The notes: generated from the sequence alone by a model not told the origin. A stretch of DNA of 64,000 nt from Paracoccus sp. S3-43 (GCF_029027965.1 NZ_CP119082.1:124001-188000), one strand, 5' to 3'; shown: positions 46,585-57,186, counted from the first letter of the stretch. Program-made: numbers and translations.

Positions 46585-47600
46585 CAGGCAAGCTGCCGTC
46601 CGATGGCGGCTTCCAGGATGGCCCAGCCCTCGTCGCCATAGGTTTTTTTCCAGTCGGCATAGAAGCCCGCCTCGCGCAGCTTCTCCTCGAAGGCCTTGGG
46701 ATCGACGTCGTTGAAGACGAAGCCCTGGCCCTCCAGGTCGGTCTTCAGCGTGGCGTTCATCGCGGCGATATCCTCGCGCTGCTTCACGGCCGAGGCGTTG
46801 AACTTGTCGGCGACGATCTGCTGCACATCCTCGGGCAGGGCGTTCCAGGCGCGGCGGTTGCCCAGCATCCAGAAGCCGTCCCACATATGGTTGGTCATGG
46901 AACAGTATTTCTGCACCTCCCACAGCTTGGCGGTCTTCATGATCGCCAGGGGGTTTTCCTGCCCGTCGACGATGCCGGTCTGAAGGGCGGTATAGACCTC
47001 GGCGAAGTTGATCGAGGCGGGGGCCGATCCGAAGGCGGTGAACAGCGATGTCCACAGGGGCGAGACGGGCACGCGGATCTTGAAGCCGTCAAGGTCGGCG
47101 GGCGCGGCGATCGGTTTCGTGGACGAGGTGATCTGCCGGAAGCCGTTGTCCCAGATCTTCTCCATCACCACAAGGCCCGCGCCCTCGATCTGGCCGCGCG
47201 CATAGGCGCCCAGTTCGCCGTCCATGGCCTTCCACACGGTGTCATAGTCCGGGAAGGCGAAGCCCACGCCGTTGATCGAGGCGTTGGGGACCAGCGTCGA
47301 CAGGATCACCGGGGACAACTGGAAGAATTCCACCCCGCCCGAGCGCAACTGGCCCAGCACGTCGGTATCGGCGCCCAACTGGTTCGACGGGAAGATTTGC
47401 AGGTCGAACCGCCCGCCGCTGGCTTCCAGGATGGCCTTCTGCGCCTCGGCCAGGCGGATGTTGCTGGGATGGTCCAGCGGCTGGTTGTTGGCCACCTTGT
47501 AGCTGAATTCGGCGGCCATCGCCGGCCGGACCCGGATGAAGGGCGTGGCAAGCGCGCCTGCGGCGGCGCTCAGCAGGATGGTGCGGCGGTTGATGGTCAT
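46584..47600 (-). CDS. TRAP transporter substrate-binding protein (DctP family)
   Basis: A 338-residue DctP-type protein with a twin-arginine-like signal (NRRTILLSAAAG, cleavage near AMAAE at about residue 30), which is unusual enough to suggest folding before export. The body has VANNQPLDHPSNIRLAE at the start, and KIRVPVSP holds the arginine that binds the substrate carboxylate in this family. Start 47600 has GGAGGAAA. With the fused permease it imports an organic acid using the sodium or proton gradient. Confidence 0.9.
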   Translation of the reverse strand: MTINRRTILLSAAAGALATPFIRVRPAMAAEFSYKVANNQPLDHPSNIRLAEAQKAILEASGGRFDLQIFPSNQLGADTDVLGQLRSGGVEFFQLSPVILSTLVPNASINGVGFAFPDYDTVWKAMDGELGAYARGQIEGAGLVVMEKIWDNGFRQITSSTKPIAAPADLDGFKIRVPVSPLWTSLFTAFGSAPASINFAEVYTALQTGIVDGQENPLAIMKTAKLWEVQKYCSMTNHMWDGFWMLGNRRAWNALPEDVQQIVADKFNASAVKQREDIAAMNATLKTDLEGQGFVFNDVDPKAFEEKLREAGFYADWKKTYGDEGWAILEAAIGRQLA

Positions 47601-47623
47601 GGGTTTCCTCCCTCCCAGAAGGT

Positions 47624-49504
47624 TCAGTTTGAGAGCAGCGCGGTCGAGAACCAGGGCACGGCGGCGATGGCCAGCAGCCCCACCATCAGCGCGGCCAGAT
47701 AGGGCCAGATCTTCGCCATGACCTGTTCGGCAGGCACATTGGCGATCTTGCAGGCGATATAGAAGCCGATGCCGATGGGCGGGGCCATCAGGCCGATGTT
47801 CATCGCCGTGACGATCACCATGGCATAATGGATGTCGTGGATGCCCAGGCCGCGCGCGATGGGAAACATGATCGGCGCCAGCAGCACGATGGCGGGCAGC
47901 CCCTCCAGCACGCAGCCCAGCACCAGGAAGATCAGGATCGAGGCCAGCATGAACACGATCCAGCCGCCCGGCAGGCCGGTGACCAGCACCATCAGGTCGC
48001 GCGCGAAGCCCGATTGCGTCAGCGCCCAGGCCATGGCCGATGCCGCCCCCAGGATCAGCAGGATCGCGCCCGACATGGCGGCGGTCTCGATCAGCATCGT
48101 GCCGGTGCGCCGCAGCGGGATGCCGCCATACAGAACTGCGCCGATGATGAAGGCATAGAGGGTGGCGATGGTGCTGACCTCGGTCGCGGTGGCGACGCCG
48201 CCGCCGACCAGGCCGCGGATCATGAAGGGCAGCACCAGGGCGGGCGCGGCGATCAGGGCGGTCTTGCCGATCGTGGACAGGGGCGCGCGGCGCACGCCCT
48301 CCATCCGTTCGCCGCGCGCCTTCCAGCGGGCCAGGACCGCCAGCACGACCAGCAGCACCATGGCGATGGCGAAGCCGCTGGTGAACAGCCCGGCGATGGA
48401 CACGCCCGCGACCGATCCCAGCACGATCAGCACGATGGACGGCGGCACGGTATCGGCCATCGCCGCCCCGGTCGCCAGCAGCGCGGTCATGTCCGGCGCG
48501 GAATGGCCCCGGCGGCGCATTTCGGGAAACAGCGCGGGGGCGACGGTCGCCATGTCCGACACCTTCGACCCGGAAATGCCCGAGACGAGGAACATCGAGC
48601 CCAGCAGCACATAGCTCATCCCCGCCTTCACATGGCCGAACAGGGATGCGAGGAAGCCGACGATGGCGCGGCCCATGCCGGTCGCGTCCAGGATGCAGCC
48701 CAGCAGCACGAAGACCGGCACCGACAGCAGGATCAGCGACGACATCCCCTCGTCGATGCGGCCCATCATCACGAAGACCGGGGCATGGGTGGCGAAGGTC
48801 AGGTATCCCAGCGTCGCAAGCGCGAAGCAGAAGGCGATGGGCACGCCGACCGCCAGCAGCCCGCCCGCGAACAGGCCCAGGAACAGCGGCAGGTTCCAGT
48901 TGCCAAGGGACAGGACCGCGGGCTTGGAAAACCACAGCGCGGCGGCGATCGCCCCCGCCAGGACCAGCGTGCCGACGATCACCCCCCATTCGCGGGTGCG
49001 AATGACCGACAGCACCATCAAGAGCGCCATCAGCCCGATCCCCGCAGGCAGGGCCGATGCGCGCCAGGACATCGGGATCTGCAAGGCGGGCGAGGTGACG
49101 AAGGATTCCTCGTATGCGTATTCGACGGCGACCGGGAACAGCCGCACCAGCAGGACGCAGACCAGCACGCTGCCCGCGATCTCCAGCACGCGGGCCAGCC
49201 GGTCGGGCAGCAGCGGCAGGAACACCGTCAGCCGCATGTGTTCGTGCCGGTCCACCGCCAGGGCCGCGCCCAGCATCGCCATCCAGATGAAGCTGATCGA
49301 GGCGACCTCGTCCCCCCAGATCAGCGGCTTGTGCAGGACATAGCGGAAAAAGACATTGGCCAGCACCGTGACGATCATCACCACCAGCAGCCCGGCGGCG
49401 GCGATTTCGACCGGGCGCATCCAGACCTCGGCGCGCTTGGGTTCGCTCAGCGCCTCGATCCCGCCAAGCGCCAGTTCGGCGTCCTGCGCCTCGGCATGGT
49501 GCAT
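47624..49504 (-). CDS. TRAP transporter fused small-large permease (DctQM)
   Basis: A 626-residue membrane protein joining a DctQ-like four-helix domain (residues about 30-190, with FRYVLHKPLIWGDEVASISFIWMAMLG) to a DctM domain (residues about 200-626, with SSLILLSVPVFVLLGCILDATGM and GSKVSDMATVAPALFPEM). The fusion is a known TRAP arrangement. ATG 49504 follows AGGGGGA. Although the frame is open beyond, upstream sequence is antisense to the Nramp-type gene. First gene of the operon running down to 41459. Confidence 0.9.
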   Translation of the reverse strand: MHHAEAQDAELALGGIEALSEPKRAEVWMRPVEIAAAGLLVVMIVTVLANVFFRYVLHKPLIWGDEVASISFIWMAMLGAALAVDRHEHMRLTVFLPLLPDRLARVLEIAGSVLVCVLLVRLFPVAVEYAYEESFVTSPALQIPMSWRASALPAGIGLMALLMVLSVIRTREWGVIVGTLVLAGAIAAALWFSKPAVLSLGNWNLPLFLGLFAGGLLAVGVPIAFCFALATLGYLTFATHAPVFVMMGRIDEGMSSLILLSVPVFVLLGCILDATGMGRAIVGFLASLFGHVKAGMSYVLLGSMFLVSGISGSKVSDMATVAPALFPEMRRRGHSAPDMTALLATGAAMADTVPPSIVLIVLGSVAGVSIAGLFTSGFAIAMVLLVVLAVLARWKARGERMEGVRRAPLSTIGKTALIAAPALVLPFMIRGLVGGGVATATEVSTIATLYAFIIGAVLYGGIPLRRTGTMLIETAAMSGAILLILGAASAMAWALTQSGFARDLMVLVTGLPGGWIVFMLASILIFLVLGCVLEGLPAIVLLAPIMFPIARGLGIHDIHYAMVIVTAMNIGLMAPPIGIGFYIACKIANVPAEQVMAKIWPYLAALMVGLLAIAAVPWFSTALLSN

Positions 49505-49664
49505 CCGTCGTCCCCCTGGTCCGGGCAAAACGGCCTCCCCGCCGCTGCCGCGTCTATCATGTGGACGCGGATTTGCCCTTTGCGAGACAGGGATAGGGCC
49601 ATTTCCGCCCACCGCGCAACAGAAAATTGCCGCGATGACCGGGTGCAAGGCGGAAGATCCGCAA

Positions 49665-49684
49665 TCCATGTTCCACGATATGGA
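49665..49684. promoter_or_regulatory. Possible IclR-type operator in the divergent promoter region
   Basis: TCCAT (49665-49669) and ATGGA (49680-49684) form an inverted repeat around GTTCCACGAT. It lies midway between the TRAP permease start and the Nramp-type gene. The rest of the 270-bp interval shows no further clear structure. Confidence 0.3.
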
Positions 49685-49774
49685 CGGCCGGCAGCGCGCC
49701 GATTTTTTGGCAGGGCGAGGTTGCCTTCGATCCTTCCAGCCGTCAAACCGAGGAACAATCCAACGGAGAGACAG

Positions 49775-51034
49775 ATGACACACCGCCCCGACACCCCTGA
49801 AGCCGAGCCGAAATGGAACCTTGTCGGCCCCGGACTGGTCGTGGCGGCGACCGGCGTCGGCGCGGCGGATCTGATCGCCACCACCGTCGCGGGCAGCAAA
49901 TACGGCTATGCGCTGCTGTGGGCGGTGGTCGCGGGCTGCATCATGAAGGTGATCCTGGTCGAGGGCGCGGGCCGTTACAGCCTGGCCACCGGCAACACCA
50001 TCTTCGAGGGCTGGTCCAGCCTGGGCCGCTGGACCCATTGGTATTTCGGCCCCTATATCGTCATCTGGGGCTTTGTCTACGGCGCCGCCGCGATGGCGGG
50101 GACGGGGCTGGCGCTGTATTCCCTGCTGCCCTTCGGCAGCGTGGCGGTCTGGGGGATCGTGTCGGGCCTGCTGGGCCTGGCCCTGGTCTGGTCCGGCCGC
50201 TACGACCTGTTCGAGAAGGTGCTGACCGCCATGGTGATCCTGATGTTCGTCACCATGCTGCTGGCCGCCATCCTGACCCTGCCGAACCTGGCCGAGATCG
50301 CGGCGGGCCTGGTTCCCGTGATCCCGGAAGGCGCGATGATCAACGTGCTGTCGGTGGCGGGCGGCGTCGGCGGCACGATCACGCTGGCGGCCTATGGCTA
50401 TTGGCTGCGCGAAAAGGGCTGGGCCACGCCGCGCTTCATGAAGGTGATGCGGCTGGACAACGGCATCGCCTATCTGGTGACGGGGATCTTCGTCGTCTCG
50501 ACCCTGATCGTCGGGGCCGAGCTTCTGTATTCCGCGCAGATCGCCATCGGCAGCGGCGATCAGGGCATGGTCGATCTGGCGGGCGTGCTGGCCGACCGCT
50601 ATGGTTCCTGGATGGGCAAGCTGTTCCTGGTGGGCTTCTGGGCGGCGTCGATGTCGTCGCTGGTGGGCGTCTGGAACGGCGTCAGCCTGATGTTCGCGGA
50701 TTTCTTCGGCCATGTGCAGGGCAAGCCGCATGACCATCCCGACCGGCTGTCGGGCGGGCGATACTACAAGTTCTATATCTTCTGGCTGACCTTTCCGCCG
50801 ATGGTGATGCTGTTCCTGGGCCAGCCGGTCTATCTGATCCTGGCCTATGGCGTGCTGGGCGCGCTGTTCATGCCCTTCATGGCGATCACGCTGCTGTGGA
50901 TCCTGAACACCGCCCGCACCCCCGCCGAATGGCGCAACGGGCTGCTGGTCAACATCATGATGGGCATCTGCGCGCTGACCTTCGCCGCGCTGGCGGTGGA
51001 CCAACTGCGCGGCGCGATCATGCGGGTTCTGTAA
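49775..51034 (+). CDS. Nramp-superfamily membrane protein without canonical metal motifs
   Basis: A 419-residue membrane protein with about eleven hydrophobic segments, matching the Nramp fold from VGPGLVVAATGVGAADLIAT onward. The metal-binding DPGN of helix 1 is replaced by TGVGAADL, and the MPH of helix 6 by ITLAAYG, so manganese or iron transport is doubtful. ATG 49775 has GGAGAG. It is divergent from the TRAP operon and convergent with the biotin carboxylase gene, and stands alone. Substrate unknown. Confidence 0.75.
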   Translation: MTHRPDTPEAEPKWNLVGPGLVVAATGVGAADLIATTVAGSKYGYALLWAVVAGCIMKVILVEGAGRYSLATGNTIFEGWSSLGRWTHWYFGPYIVIWGFVYGAAAMAGTGLALYSLLPFGSVAVWGIVSGLLGLALVWSGRYDLFEKVLTAMVILMFVTMLLAAILTLPNLAEIAAGLVPVIPEGAMINVLSVAGGVGGTITLAAYGYWLREKGWATPRFMKVMRLDNGIAYLVTGIFVVSTLIVGAELLYSAQIAIGSGDQGMVDLAGVLADRYGSWMGKLFLVGFWAASMSSLVGVWNGVSLMFADFFGHVQGKPHDHPDRLSGGRYYKFYIFWLTFPPMVMLFLGQPVYLILAYGVLGALFMPFMAITLLWILNTARTPAEWRNGLLVNIMMGICALTFAALAVDQLRGAIMRVL

Positions 51035-51046
51035 GGGATTTGGACC

Positions 51047-51070
51047 GGCGCGCGGGGCTTGCCGCGCGCC
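51047..51070. terminator. Bidirectional terminator-like hairpin
   Basis: GGCGCGCGG (51047-51055) and CCGCGCGCC (51062-51070) form a perfect 9-bp stem with a 6-nt loop between two convergent stop codons. There is no T run, so it may act with Rho or as an mRNA end protector. Confidence 0.5.
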
Positions 51071-51077
51071 TGTGCCT

Positions 51078-52853
51078 TCAGTCGTCGATCCGGGCCAGCG
51101 GCGCGCCGAAGCCCAGCACCTCGCCCGCCTGGGCGGTCTGGCGGATGCGGCCCGCGCGATGCGCCTCGACGCGGGTCTCCATCTTCATCGCCTCCATCAC
51201 CGCGATCACCTGGCCCGGCTCAACCGCCGCGCCGTCCTCGACCTGCCAGGCGGTCAGGGTGCCGGGGACCGGGGCGGTCACGATGGCGTCGTCGGTCTCG
51301 GGCGCGGCCTCAGGCGCGGCGGCGGGCGCGGGCGCACCGGGGGCGGCGGTCATGATTCCGGCGGGCAGGCCCAGCTCGTGCCGCCTGCCGTCGATCTCGA
51401 TGGCAAGGCGCAGCAGCGACGGGGCCTGGGCGGGCGTCACCCGCGCGTGGGGGGCCACGGCGGCGGCCAGGGTGTCGGCGAAGTCGGTCTCGATCCAGCG
51501 GGTATGGACCGCGAAGCGGCCATCCTCGGCGCGGAAATCGGGCGCGTCCAGCACCGCGCGGTGGAAGGGCAGGACGCTTGCCACGCCCTCGATGCGGAAC
51601 TCGGCCAGGGCGCGGCGGGCGCGGGCGATGGCCTCGGCGCGCGTCGCCCCGGTGACGATCAGCTTGGCCATCATCGAATCGAAGCTGCCGGGGATCACGG
51701 ATCCGGCAACCACGCCGCTGTCCAGCCGGATGCCCGGCCCCGAGGGCGGATCGAAGCGGTCCACCGGGCCGGGGGTGGGCAGGAAGCCGCGCGCCACATC
51801 CTCGGCATTGATGCGGAATTCGATGCTGTGGCCGCGCGGGGCGGGCACGCCGTCATCGGCCAGCCTTGCGCCGCGCGCCACCGCGATCATGCCGCGCACC
51901 AGGTCGATGCCGGTGGTCTCCTCGGTCACGGGATGCTCGACCTGAAGCCGCGTATTCACCTCCAGGAACGAGATCGTGCCGTTCGCGGACAGCAGGTATT
52001 CCACCGTCCCCGCGCCGCTGTAGCCCGCATGGGCGCAGATCGCACGGGCGCTGTCATGGATGCGCGCTCTCTGTTCGTCAGAGAGGTATGGCGCGGGGGC
52101 TTCCTCGACCAGCTTCTGGTTGCGGCGTTGCAGGGAACAGTCCCGCGTGCCGATCACCTTGACGGTGCCGTGGCGGTCGGCCAGCACCTGCGCCTCGATA
52201 TGGCGGGGGCGGTCCAGGAACTGTTCGATGAAGCATTCGCCGCGGCCGAAGGCGGTCAGCGCCTCGCGCGTGGCGGACCCGAACAGCTCCTCCACCTCCT
52301 CCAGCCGCCAGGCGACCTTCATGCCGCGCCCGCCGCCGCCGAAGGCCGCCTTGATGGCGATGGGCAGGCCATGTTCGCGCGCGAAGGCCAGGGCATCGGC
52401 GGGGGTTTCCACCGGGCCGGGGGTGCCCGCGACCAGCGGCGCGCCGACCGATTCCGCGATGCGCCGCGCCTCGATCTTGTCGCCCAGGGCGGTGATCACG
52501 GCAGGGTCCGGGCCGATCCAGATCAGACCCGCATCCTGCACGGCCTGGGCGAAACCGGCGTTTTCCGACAGGAAGCCATAGCCGGGGTGGATCGCGTCGG
52601 CCCCCGCGCGCCGGGCGATGGCGATGATCTTGCCCCCGTCCAGATAGCTGTCCGCCGGGCTGTCGCCGCCAAGCGCGAAGGCCCGGTCGGCCATGCCCAC
52701 GAAGGGCGCGTCGCGGTCGGCATCGGCATAGACGGCCACCGTCTCGATCCCCTCGTCGCGGCAGGCGCGGATGATGCGGACGGCGATTTCCCCCCGGTTG
52801 GCGATCAGCAGGCGGTTCAGGGGCAGGATCGGGCCTTGGGCGAAAAGGGTCAT
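51078..52853 (-). CDS. Biotin carboxylase fused to biotin carboxyl carrier domain
   Basis: A 591-residue protein: biotin carboxylase at residues about 10-455 ([21 protein letters not shown]-grasp loop [44 protein letters not shown]), then an Ala/Pro-rich linker, and a biotinyl domain at about 520-591 with the target lysine in VMEAMKMET. No carboxyltransferase is attached. It overlaps the pxpBC gene by ATGA. In urea carboxylase the same domains are joined to AHS1/AHS2 domains, which are the neighbours here, so it may carboxylate an amide-like substrate. Annotation as acetyl-CoA carboxylase would be doubtful. Confidence 0.85.
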   Translation of the reverse strand: MTLFAQGPILPLNRLLIANRGEIAVRIIRACRDEGIETVAVYADADRDAPFVGMADRAFALGGDSPADSYLDGGKIIAIARRAGADAIHPGYGFLSENAGFAQAVQDAGLIWIGPDPAVITALGDKIEARRIAESVGAPLVAGTPGPVETPADALAFAREHGLPIAIKAAFGGGGRGMKVAWRLEEVEELFGSATREALTAFGRGECFIEQFLDRPRHIEAQVLADRHGTVKVIGTRDCSLQRRNQKLVEEAPAPYLSDEQRARIHDSARAICAHAGYSGAGTVEYLLSANGTISFLEVNTRLQVEHPVTEETTGIDLVRGMIAVARGARLADDGVPAPRGHSIEFRINAEDVARGFLPTPGPVDRFDPPSGPGIRLDSGVVAGSVIPGSFDSMMAKLIVTGATRAEAIARARRALAEFRIEGVASVLPFHRAVLDAPDFRAEDGRFAVHTRWIETDFADTLAAAVAPHARVTPAQAPSLLRLAIEIDGRRHELGLPAGIMTAAPGAPAPAAAPEAAPETDDAIVTAPVPGTLTAWQVEDGAAVEPGQVIAVMEAMKMETRVEAHRAGRIRQTAQAGEVLGFGAPLARIDD

Positions 52854-54391
52854 GGCGTTGCCTCGATGTCCTGGAAGGGGGCGGCTGCGGTGAATCGGAT
52901 GCGCGCGCCGGGCGGGATCTGGCCCGCCAGATCCAGCGCAGACGGCAGCAGCGTGGCGATCACCGGATAGCCGCCGGTCAGCGGATGGTCGGCCAGGAAC
53001 AGCACCGGCTGGCCGGAATGGGGGATCTGGATGGCGCCGGTCTCGGTGCCTTCGGACGGCAGTTCGCGGGCCTCGTCGCGGGTGACGGCGGCGCCCTCCA
53101 GGCGGATGCCGACGCGGGACGATTGCGGCGTGACCAGCCAGTCCTGGGACAGGAAATGCGCGATCATCTCGGGGGTGAACCAGTCGGTGCGGGGGCCGAG
53201 GGTGACGGGCAGTTCGATGACGTCGCCGGGTTTGGGCAGCGGCGGCTGATCCTCGGGCGCGGCGATGGCGGCGGCGGGGCGGTTCGCCGCAGAAAGCCGC
53301 GCCCCGGCGGCCAGCGGATCGGGGCCGACGAAGGCCAGGGTGTCGGTCGCGGCGGAGCCCAGCACCGGGGCCACGTCGAAGCCGCCGCGCAGCGCCAGAT
53401 AGCTGCGCATCCCGGAGGCGGGAGGCGGGATCAGAACCTCATCGCCCGCATCGAGCGCGAAGGCCAGGGGCAGGGCCTGCCCGTTCAGCATGGCCTGGCC
53501 CGCGCCGGTCAGGGCCAGCGTCACGGGCTGGTCCGCCCGCAGCCGGACGGGGCCGAGGGTGATTTCCAAGACCGGCGCACCCGACGGATTGCCGACCGCG
53601 CGGTTCGCCCGGCGCATCGCGCCCAAATCCAGCGCACCGGATGCCGAAACGCCCTGTCCGCCCTGTCCCGGCCGCCCTTCGTCCTGAAAGACGAGGGGAA
53701 AGGCGGTCTGCACCACGGTCAGCGCGGGCTGGCCCTGGGGTTCGGGCATCGCGGCTGCGGGATGCAGCTCGGCCACGCCCTCGACAAAGCGGGCGCGGAT
53801 GCCGGGGCGCAGCAGGGCGGGCGGATCGCGGGACAGATCCCACATCGGCAGCCTGGTCGTGCCGATCAACTGCCAGCCGCCCGGCGTGTCCTGCGGATAG
53901 ATGCCGCAGAACCGCGCCGCAAGCGCCACCGAACCCGCCGGGATCCGCGTGCGCGGGGCGGGGCGGCGCGGCAGGTCGAAGCGCGGATCGTCGCCCGTCA
54001 TATAGGCGAAACCCGGCGCGAAGCCGCAGAAGGCCACCTGCCAGGTGGCGGCCTGATGGGCGGCGATCACCTCGGCCACGCTCACACCCATGTGGCGCGC
54101 CACGTCGTCCAGATCGGCGCCGTCATAGGTCACGGGGATCTCGACCGTTTCGACCGGGCCTTCCGCGCGGGCCGTGCCCGGCGCGGGCTGGCGCGCCTGG
54201 ATCGCCGCCGCCAGCGCGCCATCGGCGGCAAAGCCGGGGGCCACGCGGACCATCAGCGTGCGGGCGGCGGGGATGATCTCGGCCACGCCCGGCACGGGAT
54301 CGGTCAGCAGGGCGTCGAACAGCGCCAGCGTTTCGTCCAGATCGGCCAGTTCCACCAGCAGCGTGCGCGGCCCCACGGGAAGGACGCGCAT
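52850..54391 (-). CDS. pxpBC: Fused 5-oxoprolinase subunits PxpB-PxpC (KipI-KipA; AHS1-AHS2)
   Basis: A 513-residue fusion. Residues about 1-205 are the PxpB/KipI (AHS1) half, including [19 protein letters not shown] and GGWQLIGTT; residues about 220-513 are the PxpC/KipA (AHS2) half, including [27 protein letters not shown] and [14 protein letters not shown]. In E. coli and B. subtilis these are separate genes. With PxpA they form ATP-dependent 5-oxoprolinase, which opens pyroglutamate to glutamate. ATG 54391 is taken as start; a GTG at 54397 overlapping the upstream stop is equally possible. Confidence 0.9.
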   Translation of the reverse strand: MRVLPVGPRTLLVELADLDETLALFDALLTDPVPGVAEIIPAARTLMVRVAPGFAADGALAAAIQARQPAPGTARAEGPVETVEIPVTYDGADLDDVARHMGVSVAEVIAAHQAATWQVAFCGFAPGFAYMTGDDPRFDLPRRPAPRTRIPAGSVALAARFCGIYPQDTPGGWQLIGTTRLPMWDLSRDPPALLRPGIRARFVEGVAELHPAAAMPEPQGQPALTVVQTAFPLVFQDEGRPGQGGQGVSASGALDLGAMRRANRAVGNPSGAPVLEITLGPVRLRADQPVTLALTGAGQAMLNGQALPLAFALDAGDEVLIPPPASGMRSYLALRGGFDVAPVLGSAATDTLAFVGPDPLAAGARLSAANRPAAAIAAPEDQPPLPKPGDVIELPVTLGPRTDWFTPEMIAHFLSQDWLVTPQSSRVGIRLEGAAVTRDEARELPSEGTETGAIQIPHSGQPVLFLADHPLTGGYPVIATLLPSALDLAGQIPPGARIRFTAAAPFQDIEATP

Positions 54392-54393
54392 CG

Positions 54394-55176
54394 TCACAGC
54401 TGCCAGTGGCTGTCGGGGATGTCGGTCACGAACATATGCCCCGGCGCATGGGTGATGGCGAAGGGCGGTTTCGAGGCCATGACGGCGGCCTGCGGCGTCA
54501 CCCCGCAGGCCCAGAAGACCGGCACCTCTCCGTCGCGGATCCGGACCGGGTCGCCGAAATCGGGGCGCGACAGGTCCGCGATCCCCAGGCCGCCGGGTTC
54601 GCCGACATGGACCGGCGCGCCGTGAACCGCCGGGAAGCGGCCCGAGATCATCGCGGCCTCGGCCACCCGGTCCGCCGGGATGGGGCGCATCGACACCACC
54701 ATCTGCCCGTGCAGACGCCCGGCGGGGCGGCAGGGGCGGTTGGTCAGATACATCGGCACGTTGCAGCCTTCGGCGATATGGCGCACCTCGATCCCTGCCG
54801 CCTGCAAGGGGGTCTCGAAGGTGAAGGAACAGCCGATCAGGAAGGTCACGAGGTCGGGATGCTCGGTCCAGGCTTGGGTCGCATCGGGCACCTCATCGGC
54901 CAGCACCCCGTCGCGCCAGATGCGATACAGCGGAATGTCGCTGCGCAGATCCGCCCCCGGCGCAAGGGCGGTCTGGTGGCTGCCGGGATCGGTCACGTCC
55001 AGTACCGGGCAGGGCTTGGGGTTGCGCTGCGCGAACAGCAGGAAATCCCAGGCCCAATCGCCGGGCAGAGAGATCATGTTGCACTGCGTGAAACCCGGCG
55101 CCATGCCGGCGGTCGGCGCGACCGTGCTGCGGCAGGCCAGCCGGGCTGCGCGGGCGGTGTCCACATCGGGGCGCAT
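54394..55176 (-). CDS. DUF1445 family putative hydro-lyase (YcsI-like)
   Basis: A 260-residue DUF1445 protein. Family features include [15 protein letters not shown] near residue 24, [14 protein letters not shown] in the middle, and [13 protein letters not shown] near the end. B. subtilis ycsI lies in the same ycsF-ycsG-ycsI-kipI-kipA neighbourhood; a D-glutamate cyclase fold relation is known for the family, which would fit 5-oxoproline chemistry. Start and stop both overlap neighbours (TGATG and GTGA contexts). Confidence 0.88.
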   Translation of the reverse strand: MRPDVDTARAARLACRSTVAPTAGMAPGFTQCNMISLPGDWAWDFLLFAQRNPKPCPVLDVTDPGSHQTALAPGADLRSDIPLYRIWRDGVLADEVPDATQAWTEHPDLVTFLIGCSFTFETPLQAAGIEVRHIAEGCNVPMYLTNRPCRPAGRLHGQMVVSMRPIPADRVAEAAMISGRFPAVHGAPVHVGEPGGLGIADLSRPDFGDPVRIRDGEVPVFWACGVTPQAAVMASKPPFAITHAPGHMFVTDIPDSHWQL

Positions 55177-55943
55177 CAGACGGTCCCCGCGAAGGGGGCG
55201 ATGGCGACGCCGCCCGCCACCAGTTCCTCGCGGATGCGGCGGGCCATGTCCACCGCGCCCGCGCTGTCGCCATGCACGCAGATGCTGTCGGCGGACAGGC
55301 GCAGGGTGGACCCGTCCACGGCCTCGATCACGCCCTCGGTCGCCAGGCGCAGCATCCGGGCCGCCACGGCATCGGCGTCATGCAGCACCGCGCCCTTTTC
55401 CCGGCGCGACACAAGCTGGCCGTCCGGGGTATAGGCGCGGTCGCCGAAGGCCTCGGCCACGGTCGCCAGCCCGGCATCCGCGGCGCGGGACAGGATCGGC
55501 GCCCCGGCCAGCGCCATCAGCACCAGCGAGGGGTCGATTTCCCGGATCGCGGCGATCACCGCATCGGCCTGGCGCGCGTCGTTGGCGATGGTGTTATAGA
55601 GCGCGCCGTGCGGCTTGACATAGCTGACCCGCGTCCCGGCGGCGCGCGCGATCCCCTGCAAGGCGCCGATCTGATAGATCACGTCGGCGGTCAGTTCCGC
55701 ACTGGTCACGTCCATCGGACGCCGCCCGAAGCCCACCCGGTCGGGATAGGAGACATGTGCCCCCACCGCCACGCCCCGCGCCGCCGCCTGCGCCACGGTC
55801 GCGCGGATGGTCAGCGGATCGCCCGCGTGAAAGCCGCAGGCGACGTTGGCGGAACTGACGATCTCCAGCATCGCCGCGTCGTCGCCCATGGTCCAGGCGC
55901 CATAGCCCTCGCCCAGGTCGCTGTTCAGGTCGATGGTTCGCAT
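55176..55943 (-). CDS. pxpA: 5-oxoprolinase subunit PxpA (LamB/YcsF family)
   Basis: A 255-residue LamB/YcsF protein. The N-terminus [14 protein letters not shown] is diagnostic, followed by [27 protein letters not shown] and [10 protein letters not shown], all carrying conserved histidine, aspartate or lysine residues. It forms 5-oxoprolinase with PxpBC. It begins 10 bp after the Nramp-related YcsG-like gene. Confidence 0.95.
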   Translation of the reverse strand: MRTIDLNSDLGEGYGAWTMGDDAAMLEIVSSANVACGFHAGDPLTIRATVAQAAARGVAVGAHVSYPDRVGFGRRPMDVTSAELTADVIYQIGALQGIARAAGTRVSYVKPHGALYNTIANDARQADAVIAAIREIDPSLVLMALAGAPILSRAADAGLATVAEAFGDRAYTPDGQLVSRREKGAVLHDADAVAARMLRLATEGVIEAVDGSTLRLSADSICVHGDSAGAVDMARRIREELVAGGVAIAPFAGTV

Positions 55944-55953
55944 GTGGTCCTCC

Positions 55954-57186
55954 TCACAAGCCCAGGAAGGCGAAGATCGGGCCGATGGACCGATACCCCA
56001 TATACCAGGTCAGCGCGCAGACGATGGCGCTGAGGATCAGCAGCGGCCGGTTATAGCGGTGCCCGCCCATCAGGTCGGACCGCGCGAAGCCGACATAGGT
56101 GAAGATCGTCAGGCCGATGGGCAGGATCAGCCCGTTGAAGCCGCCGACAAAGACCAGCAGCGCGGCGGGCGCGGTGCCGATGGCGACGAACACGGCCAGC
56201 GACACCCCGATGAAGATCACCGTGGCGATGTTGCGGCTGCGCTCGGTCATCTCCATGAAGGCCACCAGGAAGCTGACCGAGGTATAGGCCGCGCCGATGA
56301 CCGAGGTGATGGCCGCCGCCCACAGCACCACGCCGAAGATCCGCATCCCCCAGTCGCCAAGGGCCGCGGCGAAGGCCTGCGCCGCCGGGTTGGCCGCCTG
56401 GCTGGACAGATCCAGCGTCACGCCCGAGGCGACGACGCCCAGGATCGCCAGGAACAGCACGAAGCGCATCACGCCGGTGACGGCGATCCCGGTCAGGGAT
56501 GCGCGGGTGACGGCGGCCAGGTGCTGTTCGCCGACCAGGCCCTTGTCCAGCAGCCGGTGCGCGCCGGAATAGGTGATATAGCCGCCCACCGTGCCGCCGA
56601 CGATGGTGGTGATGGTCGGAAAGTCGATCACGGCCGGAAAGATCGTCTGGCGCAGCGCCTCGCCCACCGGCGGGTTCGAGGTGACGGCGACGATCAGCGT
56701 CATCACGATCATCAGGATGCCCAAGCCGATCAGCGACCGGTCCAGCAGCAGCCCGGCCCGCTTCGACAGAAACACCCCGATCGCCAGCAGGGCCGAGATC
56801 GCGCCGCCGATCTTCGGATCCAGGCCGAACATGGCGTTCATCCCCAGCCCCGCCCCGGCGATATTGCCGACGTTGAAGGCCAGCCCGCCGATCATCACCA
56901 GCACCGCCAGCAGATAGCCCGAGCCGGGGATCGCGGCATTGGCGGTTTCCGACGCGTTCTTCCGGGTCAGCGCGGTGATCCGCCAGATGTTCAGCTGCAC
57001 CACGAAGTCGATCAGGATCGAGGCCAGGATCGCGAAGGCGAAGGCCGCGCCCAGCTTGGCGGTGAAGGTCGCGGTCTGGGTGATGAAGCCCGGCCCGATG
57101 GCCGAGGTCGCCATCAGGAAGATCGCCGCCAGCAGCCCGCCCCGCAGGGTGGCAGTGGTGGCCGTGGGAACGGCGGTGGCATTCAT
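55954..57186 (-). CDS. YcsG-like Nramp-superfamily membrane protein
   Basis: A 410-residue membrane protein with about eleven transmembrane segments. The helix 1 region is [15 protein letters not shown], lacking DPGN, and the helix 6 region is [12 protein letters not shown], lacking MPH. It matches the position of B. subtilis ycsG in the 5-oxoprolinase operon. It could import 5-oxoproline or an ion needed by the pathway; the sequence does not decide. ATG 57186 has AGGAGC. First gene of the operon ycsG-pxpA-ycsI-pxpBC-biotin carboxylase. Confidence 0.82.
   Translation of the reverse strand: MNATAVPTATTATLRGGLLAAIFLMATSAIGPGFITQTATFTAKLGAAFAFAILASILIDFVVQLNIWRITALTRKNASETANAAIPGSGYLLAVLVMIGGLAFNVGNIAGAGLGMNAMFGLDPKIGGAISALLAIGVFLSKRAGLLLDRSLIGLGILMIVMTLIVAVTSNPPVGEALRQTIFPAVIDFPTITTIVGGTVGGYITYSGAHRLLDKGLVGEQHLAAVTRASLTGIAVTGVMRFVLFLAILGVVASGVTLDLSSQAANPAAQAFAAALGDWGMRIFGVVLWAAAITSVIGAAYTSVSFLVAFMEMTERSRNIATVIFIGVSLAVFVAIGTAPAALLVFVGGFNGLILPIGLTIFTYVGFARSDLMGGHRYNRPLLILSAIVCALTWYMGYRSIGPIFAFLGL

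Noticed and set aside
47828..49774. Plus-strand open frame continuing upstream of the Nramp-type gene
   Set aside because: The upstream part is antisense to the TRAP permease and very rich in His, Gln and Arg; the real gene starts at 49775 with a ribosome site.
49505..51004. Upstream extension of the fused TRAP permease on the minus strand
   Set aside because: It crosses the promoter interval and is antisense to the Nramp-type gene; ATG 49504 fits the family length.
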